Shown piece by piece: positions 32,785 through 41,800 of a stretch of 54,903 nt of DNA. The first letter of the stretch is position 1. The number at the start of each line of letters is the position of its first letter. Where the stretch lies: NCBI RefSeq assembly GCF_002837185.1, contig NZ_KZ478010.1, positions 1 through 54,903 on the forward strand. The letters are read 5' to 3'. Position numbers and translations under genes: made by a program. This stretch comes from Pseudomonas fluorescens (GTDB taxonomy: Bacteria > Pseudomonadota > Gammaproteobacteria > Pseudomonadales > Pseudomonadaceae). The notes beneath the pieces were generated by a model, which saw only the letters and a list, made by a program, of their open reading frames with translations, was not told where the DNA came from and ran no database searches.

Positions 32785-34788
32785 ATGACCTTCCTCAGCC
32801 GTTGTTTTTTGGTTCTGGGTGTAATGCTGGCTGCCGCCTGTGCCCAGCAACCCGCGCCATTCGTCCCACCTGCCGAGCGGCCGACCCTGGCCAGCGAAGC
32901 GCCGTGGCCGAAGAACCACTTCCTGGGCATTGCCTACCACGATGTCTCGGACAACGATCCCGACCAGGCGGTGGTGGCAGTGCGTACCGAACGTTTGGTC
33001 GAGCAGTTGGCGTGGCTGCGCGAGAACGGTTACCAGGCGGTCAGCGTGAACCAGGTCCTCGCCGCACGCCGAGGTGGGCCGACACTGCCACCCAAAGCCG
33101 TGATGCTCAGCTTCGACGACGGCTACGCAAGCTTCTACACCCGCGTGATGCCGATTCTGCGGGCTTACAATTGGCCGGCTGTGCTGGCGCCGGTCGGCAG
33201 TTGGATCGACACCCCGCTGAACCAGCCGGTGGACTTTGCCGGTACGCCGCGTCCGCGGGGAGACTTCCTGACCTGGCAGCAGATTCGTGAAGTGTCCCAG
33301 TCGGGACTGGTGGAAATCGCCGCCCATACCGACGCCAATCACAAAGGCATACTCGCCAACCCTCAAGGCAATCTCGAGCCGGCCGCCACCACGCGTCGCT
33401 TTGACCCGGCGACCCAGCGCTATGAAACCGAAGCCCAGTTCAAGGCGCGGATGCGCGCTGATGTGGTGGGGATCTCCAACAAGATCAAAACCGTCACCGG
33501 CAAGGCACCTCGTGTGTGGGTATGGCCATATGGTGCGGCCGACGGCACTACCCTGGCCGTGGTGGGAGAGCACGGCTATGAGATGGCGCTGACCCTGGAC
33601 GACGGTCTGGATGACTCGAACAAGCTGATGAACAGCCCGCGCTTTCTGGTAGCTTCCGATCCGGACGGCGAACACTTCGCCAGCAGCATGGTTTCGGTGC
33701 AGGCCAAGGCGCCGTTGCGCGTACTGCATGTGGACCTGGATCACGTCTACGACCCCGACCCGGCCCAACAGGCGCGCAATCTGGATGTATTGGTTCAGCG
33801 CGTGGTGGACATGGGAGCTGTCACGGTATTCCTGCAAGCCTACGCCGACCCCAAAGGCGACGGCCTGGTGCATTCGCTGTACTTCCCCAACCGCCACTTG
33901 CCGATGCGTGCCGACCTGTTCAACCGCGTCTCCTGGCAGCTGCATACCCGTGCCCATGCCAGTGTGTTTGCGTGGATGCCGGTGCTCAGTTTCGCCCTCG
34001 ACTCCAAGTTGCCGCGCGTTACCCGCTGGGACCCGCAGACCGGCAAGGTGGCGCCCGATCCCGATCAATATCAGCGCCTGTCGCCCTTTGACCCGAAAGT
34101 GCGGCAGGTCATCGGCGAAATTTACGAAGACCTCGCACGCACCAGCAACAGCGGCATCGATGGCGTGCTGTATCACGATGACGCGGTGCTCAGCGACTTT
34201 GAAGACGCCAGCCCCGCAGCCCTCAAGGCGTACGCCGCCCAGGGCCTGCCGGACAACATCGCCGCGCTGCGCGCCGACCCCGCCGTGATGCAGCGTTGGA
34301 CCCGCTTCAAGAGCCGCTACCTGATCGACTTCACCCACGAGTTGACCGGTAAGTTCCGCGCCATACGCGGCCCGCAGATCTTGACCGCGCGTAATATCTT
34401 CGCCGAACCGATGCTCAACCCGGCCAGCGAAGCCTGGTTCGCGCAGAACCTCGATGACTTCCTGCAGGCCTACGACTGGACCGCGCCGATGGCCATGCCG
34501 CTGATGGAAGGCCAATCGCTGAAAGACTCCAACGCCTGGCTGGAAAAACTGGTGGCCACGGTCAAGGCACGCCCCGGCGCTATGGAAAAAACCGTTTTCG
34601 AGCTGCAAGCCAAAGATTGGCGCACCAAAGCCGCACCGGATATCAGCGCAGAGCAACTGGCGCAATGGATGGGCGTGCTCAAACGCCAGGGGGTCAAGAG
34701 CTTTGGCTATTACCCGGACAACTTCCTGGAAAACTCCCCGGACTTGAAGACGATACGTCCGGCCCTTTCCAACCAGTGGAACCCTTGA
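32785..34788 (+). CDS. pgaB: Poly-GlcNAc de-N-acetylase lipoprotein PgaB
   Basis: Periplasmic-side outer-membrane lipoprotein, 667 residues, that partly deacetylates PNAG so PgaA can export it. The signal peptide ends VMLAAACAQQ, giving a lipidated Cys. The CE4 deacetylase domain at about residues 45-275 has SFDDGY (D111, D112) and metal-binding H181 and H186 in HTDANHKG. The C-terminal glycoside-hydrolase-like domain at about residues 310-650 (VLHVDLDHVYDPDPAQQARN; DGVLYHDDAVLSDFE) is the PgaB hallmark. It ends two bases before pgaC. Confidence 0.94.
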   Translation: MTFLSRCFLVLGVMLAAACAQQPAPFVPPAERPTLASEAPWPKNHFLGIAYHDVSDNDPDQAVVAVRTERLVEQLAWLRENGYQAVSVNQVLAARRGGPTLPPKAVMLSFDDGYASFYTRVMPILRAYNWPAVLAPVGSWIDTPLNQPVDFAGTPRPRGDFLTWQQIREVSQSGLVEIAAHTDANHKGILANPQGNLEPAATTRRFDPATQRYETEAQFKARMRADVVGISNKIKTVTGKAPRVWVWPYGAADGTTLAVVGEHGYEMALTLDDGLDDSNKLMNSPRFLVASDPDGEHFASSMVSVQAKAPLRVLHVDLDHVYDPDPAQQARNLDVLVQRVVDMGAVTVFLQAYADPKGDGLVHSLYFPNRHLPMRADLFNRVSWQLHTRAHASVFAWMPVLSFALDSKLPRVTRWDPQTGKVAPDPDQYQRLSPFDPKVRQVIGEIYEDLARTSNSGIDGVLYHDDAVLSDFEDASPAALKAYAAQGLPDNIAALRADPAVMQRWTRFKSRYLIDFTHELTGKFRAIRGPQILTARNIFAEPMLNPASEAWFAQNLDDFLQAYDWTAPMAMPLMEGQSLKDSNAWLEKLVATVKARPGAMEKTVFELQAKDWRTKAAPDISAEQLAQWMGVLKRQGVKSFGYYPDNFLENSPDLKTIRPALSNQWNP

Positions 34789-34790
34789 TC

Positions 34791-36131
34791 ATGTTCGACA
34801 GAATCCTGGCTATATTCGTGCTGGCACTGGTATTGGGCGTGCCCCTGGGCCTGATCTTCCTGGTCACCGGGCAGTTCCTGATGGACTTCGTGTTTTTCTA
34901 CCCGCTGTTCATGTCCGCGCTGTGGATCGCCGGCGGCCTGTACTTCTGGCTGCACTGGGAACGCCACTGGCCGTGGCAGGAAGACACGCCGGCGCCGACC
35001 CTGGCCGGCAACCCGCTGATCTCGATCATCATCCCTTGCTACAACGAAGGCGATAACGTCGCCGACACCATGGCGGCCGCCCTGGCCCAGGTGTACACGA
35101 ACATCGAAGTGATCGCGGTCAACGATGGCTCCAGCGACAACACCGCCGCAGTACTCGACGCGCTGGCGCTGCAACACCCACGCCTGCGCGTGCTGCACCT
35201 GGCGCAGAACCAGGGCAAGGCCGTGGCCCTGCGCATGGGCGCGGTGGCGGCGCGCAGCGAATACCTGGTGTGCATCGACGGCGATGCGTTGCTCGACAAA
35301 AACGCGGCGGCCTATATGGTCGCGCCGATGCTCGACAACCCGCGCCTCGGCGCCGTCACCGGCAACCCGCGTGTGCGCACACGCTCGACCCTGATCGGCC
35401 GGGTACAAGTGGGCGAGTTTTCCTCGATCATCGGCCTGATCAAGCGAACCCAGCGCGTGTTCGGGCGCATCTTCACGGTGTCGGGTGTGGTGGTGGCGTT
35501 CCGTAAGAAGGCGCTGGACCGCATCGACTACTGGAGCACCGACATGATCACCGAAGACATCGATGTCAGCTGGAAGCTGCAACTCGATCACTGGGCGATC
35601 TTCTACGAGCCGCGTGCGCTGTGCTGGATTCTCATGCCCGAAACCGTCGGCGGCCTGTGGAAACAGCGCCTGCGCTGGGCCCAGGGCGGCGCTGAAGTGC
35701 TGTTCAAGAATATCCGTGGCATCTGGCAATGGCGCCATCGCTACCTGTGGCCGCTGCTGTTCGAATACTGCCTGTCCACCGGCTGGGCCTTCACCTTCCT
35801 GCTCTCGGTGGTGTTCTGGGGCCTGGGCAAATTCATGGTGTTGCCGCAGGCGATTACCGTCGACTCCCTGGTGCCGCCGGCGTTTACCGGACTGGTGCTG
35901 GCGATGGTGTGCCTGCTGCAGTTCGCGGTGAGCATCCTGATTGACCGGCGCTACGAAAAAGACCTGTGGAAAACCCTGTTCTGGACCGTGTGGTACCCGA
36001 TGGTGTTCTGGCTGGTGAGCCTGTTCACCACCCTGGTCAGCTTTCCCAAGGTGTTGTTCAACCAGCACCAGAAACGCGCCCGCTGGGTCAGCCCGGACCG
36101 TGGTATCAAACCTGCCCAAGAGGAGGCGTGA
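34791..36131 (+). CDS. pgaC: PNAG synthase PgaC (GT2)
   Basis: Processive inner-membrane N-acetylglucosaminyltransferase, 446 residues from ATG 34791, two bases after the pgaB stop. A longer open frame reads back into pgaB and is not used. Two N-terminal helices precede the GT-A domain: ISIIIPCYNEGDN, NDGSSDNT (D112), DGD at 163-165, the TED motif at 254-256 with catalytic D256, and QRLRW at 292-296, all diagnostic of processive GT2 synthases such as IcaA and cellulose synthase. About three C-terminal helices follow. It acts with PgaD. Confidence 0.95.
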   Translation: MFDRILAIFVLALVLGVPLGLIFLVTGQFLMDFVFFYPLFMSALWIAGGLYFWLHWERHWPWQEDTPAPTLAGNPLISIIIPCYNEGDNVADTMAAALAQVYTNIEVIAVNDGSSDNTAAVLDALALQHPRLRVLHLAQNQGKAVALRMGAVAARSEYLVCIDGDALLDKNAAAYMVAPMLDNPRLGAVTGNPRVRTRSTLIGRVQVGEFSSIIGLIKRTQRVFGRIFTVSGVVVAFRKKALDRIDYWSTDMITEDIDVSWKLQLDHWAIFYEPRALCWILMPETVGGLWKQRLRWAQGGAEVLFKNIRGIWQWRHRYLWPLLFEYCLSTGWAFTFLLSVVFWGLGKFMVLPQAITVDSLVPPAFTGLVLAMVCLLQFAVSILIDRRYEKDLWKTLFWTVWYPMVFWLVSLFTTLVSFPKVLFNQHQKRARWVSPDRGIKPAQEEA

Positions 36132-36133
36132 CG

Positions 36134-36616
36134 ATGAAACTGGTCAGAACCCGCCAGAACCTGGTGATGTGGATTATCGATGTGGTGCTTACCCTGCTGG
36201 CCTGGGCCGGCCTGGTCTGGCTGCTGGCCCGGGGCATGAACGCCATGCTCGAAACCCACGGCGGCCCGCGCCTGGAAGCGCCGATCTTCGCCGCGCTCAA
36301 CACCTTGCAAACCTACCTGTGGATCGCGCTGTTCAACGCCGTGATCCTGATTGCCTGGGCACGCTACCAGCAACGCAAAGGGCGCAAATTCGCCCAGCGT
36401 CGCGCCGAGGCGAATGCCCTGAGCGACCAGCACTTGAGTGAAAGCTTCAAGCTGGGCGAGGGCGACCTGGAACAACTGCGCCGCCCCGGCGTGCTGGTGA
36501 TTCACAACGACGAAGAGGGCGGCGTGGGGGAAGTGAAATCCCACGTGTCCCGCGATGTCGAACGCCCTGGCCTGGCCCTGGTGCCCGGCCCGGAAAAAGA
36601 CAAAGGCCTTGGCTGA
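36134..36616 (+). CDS. pgaD: PNAG synthesis accessory protein PgaD
   Basis: Inner-membrane partner of PgaC, 160 residues, needed in E. coli for polymerisation and for c-di-GMP activation of the complex. Two membrane helices lie at about residues 10-33 (LVMWIIDVVLTLLAWAGLVW) and about 58-80 (TYLWIALFNAVILIAWARYQ). The cytoplasmic tail is RKGRKFAQRRAEANALSDQH and onward. The usual E. coli protein is about 137 residues, and this tail is longer (HNDEEGGVGEVKSHVSRDVE). It starts two bases after pgaC and is the last gene of the operon; a REP doublet follows 22 bases later. Confidence 0.88.
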   Translation: MKLVRTRQNLVMWIIDVVLTLLAWAGLVWLLARGMNAMLETHGGPRLEAPIFAALNTLQTYLWIALFNAVILIAWARYQQRKGRKFAQRRAEANALSDQHLSESFKLGEGDLEQLRRPGVLVIHNDEEGGVGEVKSHVSRDVERPGLALVPGPEKDKGLG

Positions 36617-36638
36617 TATCTTCAGTGCTGCACTACCC

Positions 36639-36731
36639 AATGTGGGAGGGGGCTTGCCCCCGATAGCAGTGTGTCAGCTAAACATTGGCTGACTGATTCA
36701 CCGCTATCGGGGGCTTGCCCCCTCTCACATT
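36639..36731. repeat. REP doublet after pgaD
   Basis: Inverted pair starting AATGTGGGAGGGGGCTTGCC at 36639 and ending CCCCTCTCACATT at 36731. The right arm has GGGGGCTTGCC where a full complement would read GGGGGCAAGCC, so the inner stem there is imperfect. Confidence 0.87.
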
Positions 36732-37094
36732 CAGATCTCCAGTGCTGTGAATGCGCACGGGTTCAAAAAAACTGATTGGATTTCCGATAAATGGGATCCA
36801 AATCACAAAACCGCCGCGAACTTTCCTCCCCTCCCCGGTACTAACCCTAACTCGATAACACCTGATGGCTAAATAATGGCGATCGCGGTTTGTTAGTCGA
36901 ATCACGCTCGAAACAGTTGCCGCCGGTCGGATTAAACGTGTCAGTGGTCAGGCCGGAAACTGTTCGATAATTATTTTTTGTTACTAATCATTAGGTTGAC
37001 CGCAAGCACGCTCGAACACCCGACAGCCCCCGCGTCTTGGTCTGCTGAACGTTCGATGTTAGCTTGCCGGCCTTTGATTTTCGACGGATCGAAC
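36732..37094 (+). promoter_or_regulatory. Upstream region of the two-partner secretion operon
   Basis: About 360 bases with no convincing gene. The first part is GC-mixed. The stretch 36958-36995 (TGTTCGATAATTATTTTTTG) is very AT-rich and is the likeliest promoter area, about 100 bases before the chosen start of tpsB. The open frame of tpsB continues back to 36978, but that part has no signal peptide or ribosome site. I could not identify clear -35/-10 boxes. Confidence 0.4.
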
Positions 37095-38816
37095 ATGCCT
37101 CTGCCAATGCCACGGACTCGGTTTCTTCTATGCACTTTCCTGCTCGCTTGCCTGAGCCTGAACACTGCATTCGCTGCCCCCACGCCCGGGGACCAGGACC
37201 TGATCCGCGATCGGCAGAACCGCCTGCTCGAAGAGCAACAGCGGCGTCTGCAGGAACTCCAGGACCTGCCCGGCAAAGCAGCCAAGCCTGAAGCCCCGGC
37301 CACCCCCGCCGACACCCGTTGCTTCCCGATCAAGGACATCGAGCTCAAAGGCGCCGACAGCCTGCCGGCCTCCGAGCGCGAGCGCCTGCTCAAGCCCTAC
37401 GTCGGCCAATGCCTGGGCGTGTCCCAGCTCAACGACCTGCTCAAGGCCATCACCGACTACTACCTCGGCAAGGGCCGCGTCACCAGCCGCGCCTACCTGC
37501 CGCAGCAGGACCTCTCCACCGGCCACCTGCAAGTGCTGGTGGTGGAAGGCAAGCTCGAAGCCTTGCGCAGCGCCGAAGGCAGTACCGTGACCGAACGCGA
37601 ACTGGCCATGGCGTTTCCCGGCAAGGTCGGCGAAGCGCTGAACCTGCGTGAAATCGAGCAACTGGTGGACCAGCTCAACCGCCTGCCGTCCAAACAAGCG
37701 CAGATGGAACTGACCCCCGGCAGCCAGGTAGGCGGCAGCGACGTGGTGGTCAAGAACACCGCGCAAAAGCCCTGGCGCGCCAGCCTGTCGCGCAATAACG
37801 ACGGCCAGAAAAGCACCGGCGAACAGCAATGGGGCGCCGGCCTTGAATGGGACAGCCCGCTGGGCCTGGGCGACCAGTTGATTCTGCGCGGCGGCCACGA
37901 CGCCATCAGCGACCACCAGAAAACCTCGAAAAACACCATGCTCTATTACAACGTGCCGTGGGGCTGGTGGAACTTCAGCTACACCTACAGCGAGAGCGAC
38001 TACCGCACCTTCGGCGTGACCGACGACTTCAAATACAAGCAGGACGGCGACAACCAGAACCACCAACTGCGCGCCGAGCGAGTGATCCACCGTGATGACG
38101 TGAGCAAGACCTCGGTCAACGTCGGCCTGGCGCACCTGCGCACCAACAACTACATCCTCGACGTGCGCACCGCGCCCAGCAGCAACCGCCTCAGCGAACT
38201 GCAACTGGGCGTCAACCACGGGCGGCGTATCGGCACGGCCTTCGTCAACCTGGACCTGGGCATGCAAAGCGGTATCGGCCTGCTCGACGCCCAGTCGCAG
38301 GACGAGCGCGACGCCTTCGGCCGCCGCCAGCCGAACTCGCGCTACCGCAAATACACCGCCACCGTCAGCTACCTGCAACCGTTCAGCCTGTGGGGCGAGT
38401 CGTTCAGCTTCAGCAGCCTGGCCACCGGCCAACGCAGTGAAGACCCGCTGTTCTCGCCCCAGCGCATGAGCCTCGGCGGCTCGGCTTCGGTACGCGGTTT
38501 CAAGGATCAGTTGCTGACCGGCGACAGCGGCGGCTACTGGCGCAACGAAGTGCGCTGGGCACGCCCGGTGACCCTCGACTGGATGCGTCCGGCCTTCTTC
38601 GAGTACGGCGCCAGCGTCGGCTACGACCAGGGCGTGATCCGCAACGATCGCTACAACGACAACGTTCATGGCCGCGTGTCCAGCAACTCCCTGGAGCTAT
38701 TCGCCCGAGGCAAGAACGTCAGCACCAGCGTGACCTTTGCCCACTCGCTGGAAAGACCCGGCGTCGTCACCGAGCGCGAAGCGCCGATCTACTTCCGCCT
38801 GGATTTGTTCCTGTAA
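37095..38816 (+). CDS. cdiB: Two-partner secretion transporter (TpsB/CdiB/FhaC-like)
   Basis: Outer-membrane Omp85-superfamily pore for the exoprotein that follows. ATG 37095 gives 573 residues and a good signal peptide (RTRFLLCTFLLACLSLNTAF, cleaved near AFA-APTPG). Next come an N-terminal plug helix rich in Gln/Arg (RQNRLLEEQQRRLQELQDLP), POTRA1 at about residues 75-150 (CFPIKDIELKGADSLP), POTRA2 at about 150-225, and a 16-strand barrel. The barrel has the conserved loop-6 motif VRGF in GGSASVRGFKDQ and a terminal strand APIYFRLDLFL. A gap of only 31 bases separates it from the exoprotein gene, the classic tpsBA order. The gene symbol is by analogy. Confidence 0.9.
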   Translation: MPLPMPRTRFLLCTFLLACLSLNTAFAAPTPGDQDLIRDRQNRLLEEQQRRLQELQDLPGKAAKPEAPATPADTRCFPIKDIELKGADSLPASERERLLKPYVGQCLGVSQLNDLLKAITDYYLGKGRVTSRAYLPQQDLSTGHLQVLVVEGKLEALRSAEGSTVTERELAMAFPGKVGEALNLREIEQLVDQLNRLPSKQAQMELTPGSQVGGSDVVVKNTAQKPWRASLSRNNDGQKSTGEQQWGAGLEWDSPLGLGDQLILRGGHDAISDHQKTSKNTMLYYNVPWGWWNFSYTYSESDYRTFGVTDDFKYKQDGDNQNHQLRAERVIHRDDVSKTSVNVGLAHLRTNNYILDVRTAPSSNRLSELQLGVNHGRRIGTAFVNLDLGMQSGIGLLDAQSQDERDAFGRRQPNSRYRKYTATVSYLQPFSLWGESFSFSSLATGQRSEDPLFSPQRMSLGGSASVRGFKDQLLTGDSGGYWRNEVRWARPVTLDWMRPAFFEYGASVGYDQGVIRNDRYNDNVHGRVSSNSLELFARGKNVSTSVTFAHSLERPGVVTEREAPIYFRLDLFL

Positions 38817-38847
38817 TTCAACGTTGCGCCGCAGCGAGAAACTGAAA

Positions 38848-41800
38848 ATGGACGTTCGACAATTTGCCTTCCTGGCCCGCCAACCCTCTGCCGCCCTGAA
38901 GCCGAGAAACGCCTTCTTCGGCCTGCCCAAGCGCGGGCTGGCGTTGATCCTCGCCAACGCGCTGTTCTGGCAACCGCTGCTGGCCCAGGCCGAGGGCATC
39001 GTGGTCAGTGCGCCGGGTACCACGGTGGGCGCGGCGGGCAATGGCGTGCCGGTGGTGAACATCGCCACGCCCAACGGCGCAGGCTTGTCCCATAACCAGT
39101 TCCAGCAGTACAACGTCGGCCCCAACGGCGTGATCCTCAACAACGCCAACGGCGCGCTGCAAAACACCCAACTGGGCGGGATCATCGTCGGCAACCCCAA
39201 CCTCAAGGGCGGTGCGGCCAGCGTCATCCTCAACGAAGTCAACGGCGGCAGCGCCAGCCAGTTGCGCGGCTACACCGAAGTGGCGGGGCAGTCGGCCAAA
39301 GTTATCGTCGCCAACCCGTACGGCGTGACCTGCGCCGGTTGCGGTTTCATCAACACCCCCAACGTCACCCTCACCACCGGCAAGCCCATCATCGACCCGA
39401 CCGGCCAGCTGAAAAGCTACCAGGTCGAGGGCGGCGCCGTGACCATCGACGGCGAAGGCCTGAACGCCAGCAACGTCGACCGCTTCGACATCATCACCCG
39501 CTCGGCCAAGATCAACGCACAAATCAACGCCCGCGAACTCAACGTGATCGCCGGGCGCAACGACGTCGATGCACAAAGCCTGAAAACCACCGCTCGCGCC
39601 GACGACGGCAGCGCCAAGCCCGAGCTGGCGATCGACTCGTCGGCCCTGGGTGGCATGTATGCCGGCGCGATCAAACTGGTAGGCACCGAAGCCGGCGTGG
39701 GCGTGAAGCTCGACGGCACCCTGGCCGCCAGTGGTGGGGATATCCAGCTCGATGCCAACGGGCGCCTGAGCATGGCGCAGACCGCTGCCAGCGGCGCGAT
39801 CAATGTCAAAGCTGCCAGCCTTGACGCCCAGGGACCGATGTATGCCGGTACCGCGCTGGAGGTGCAAACCCAGGGCGATCTCAACAGTCGCAAAAGCCTG
39901 GCCGCACGCGACCGCATTGCACTGTCCAGCGGCGGCACGCTGACCAACGCAGACATCATCGAAGCCGGCGTCAACGCCGATAACACCCGCAACTCCACAG
40001 GTGATGTCAGCCTGCGCGGCCAGGCCGTCAACAACAATGGCGCCAGCGTGATCGCCAGCCGCAGCTTGAGCGTCGATACCCAAGCCTTGAACAACCAGGG
40101 CGGCACCCTCAGCGCCCGGCAAGGCACTCGCGTCACGGCGGCTGCCCTCGATAACCGCAACAACGGACGAGTCCTCAGCAACACCGCGCTGGCTATCGAC
40201 GCCGGCGCGCTGCAGAACGGCCAGGGCGGATTGATCGCCAGTAACGGGCCGCTGACTGCCACGCTGGGCACGGTGCAAAATACCGGCGGCGAAATCTCCA
40301 GCCTGGACACTGCCAACCTGACGGTGACCACCCTGGACAACGTCGCGGGCCTGGTCACGGCGGGCAAGGCGTTGAGCCTCAGCGCCGGCACGCTCGACAA
40401 CCAGAACGGGCGCGTCACCAGCCAGGGCGTTCTTCACCTCACCGGTAATCGCCTCGACAACCGTCAGAAAGGCCTGGTCGCCAGCACCGGCGGCGTGCAG
40501 GTCGACGTCGCCAACATCGACAACCGCAACGGCGAGCTGTCCAGCCGTGCGGGCGTGGCGGTGAACGGCACGCAATTGGATAACAGCGATGGCGGCCTGG
40601 TAGTGGCTGGCACTGGCCTGAACCTGAACGTCGATCAATTGCTCAACCGCAACCAAGGCCTGATCAGCAGCGAAGGGCTGCTCACCGTGACCACGGGCAC
40701 CCTGGTCAACCGTGGTGGCGCGCTCTCCAGCGCCGGCCCGCTGAGCATCGCCGCCCGTGACGCGGTGGACAACCAGGGCGGCCGCCTGGTGACGGACGGC
40801 ACCCTGACCTTGACCAGCGCAGCCGTCGACAACAGCCAGCAGGGCACCCTCAGCGCGCGTAATGCGCTGCGCATCGACACTCGCGACCTGAACAATCAGC
40901 AAGGTGGTCAGGTGACCAGCGCCACCGGCCTGACCCTTGAACTCAATCGCGGCCAATTCAACAACCAGGGCGGGCTGATCAACGGCCCGCTCTTGATGCT
41001 CAACAACCTCAAGGACGTTAATAACCAGGGCGGCGAGATTTCCAGCAGCCAGGCCTTCACACTCACCGCCGACAACCTCGATAACAGCAGCGGCAAACTG
41101 CTGAGCAACGCCGCCCTGACCCTGCGCATCGGCCAGGCCCTGGCCAACGTCAAGGGCATGATTGCCGCCGCTGCGGTTGACGCAAGCGCTGCCAGCCTGG
41201 ACAACAGCGGCGGCACCCTCACCAGCCGTGGCGACACCCTGCTCAACGTGAGCGGCCCATTGACCAACCAGGCCCAGGGCCTGATCAACGCGGCCAACCT
41301 TCTGAGCATCAATACCGCGAGCCTGGATAACCAGGGCGGCTCCTTGCTGGGCAGCGCGATTGCCGTGGACTTCGGCAGTGCCACCGGCGACCTGAACAAC
41401 ACCGGTGGCCTGATCACCACCGCCGGCAACCTGAGCATCAATCACCTGCGTGACCTCAGCAACCAGGGCGGCGAACTCTCCAGCGCGCAGACCCTGACCC
41501 TCAGTGGTCGCACCCTCGATAACAGCGCGGGCAAGCTGATCAGCAATAACCTGCTGGTGCTCAACGCCGAGACGCTGATCAACCAGAACGGGCTGATGTC
41601 CGGCTGGCAAGGCCTGAACGCCACTGCCGCAAGCCTGGACAACCGCAACGGCGGCACCCTCTCGAGCCGCTACGGCGACCTCAATGCCACGCTCACCGGC
41701 CGCCTGCTCAACAGCGGCGCGGGTGCGCTGGTCAGCCAGAAAGCGCTGACGGTCAGCGCCGCCGAGCTGGATAACAGCGACAAAGGCGCGCTTTCCAGCG

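Noticed and set aside
30595..34665. A 1356-codon open frame on the minus strand across pgaA and pgaB
   Set aside because: It is antisense to two well-recognised genes, has low-complexity composition and no domain. Long antisense frames are expected in GC-rich DNA with strong third-position bias.
34617..34790. Longer N-terminus for PgaC reaching back into pgaB
   Set aside because: The ATG at 34791 starts two bases after the pgaB stop and gives the family's normal length and first membrane helix.
36978..37094. Longer N-terminus for the TpsB transporter
   Set aside because: The extra 39 codons precede the signal peptide, lie in an AT-rich promoter-like area and have no ribosome site.
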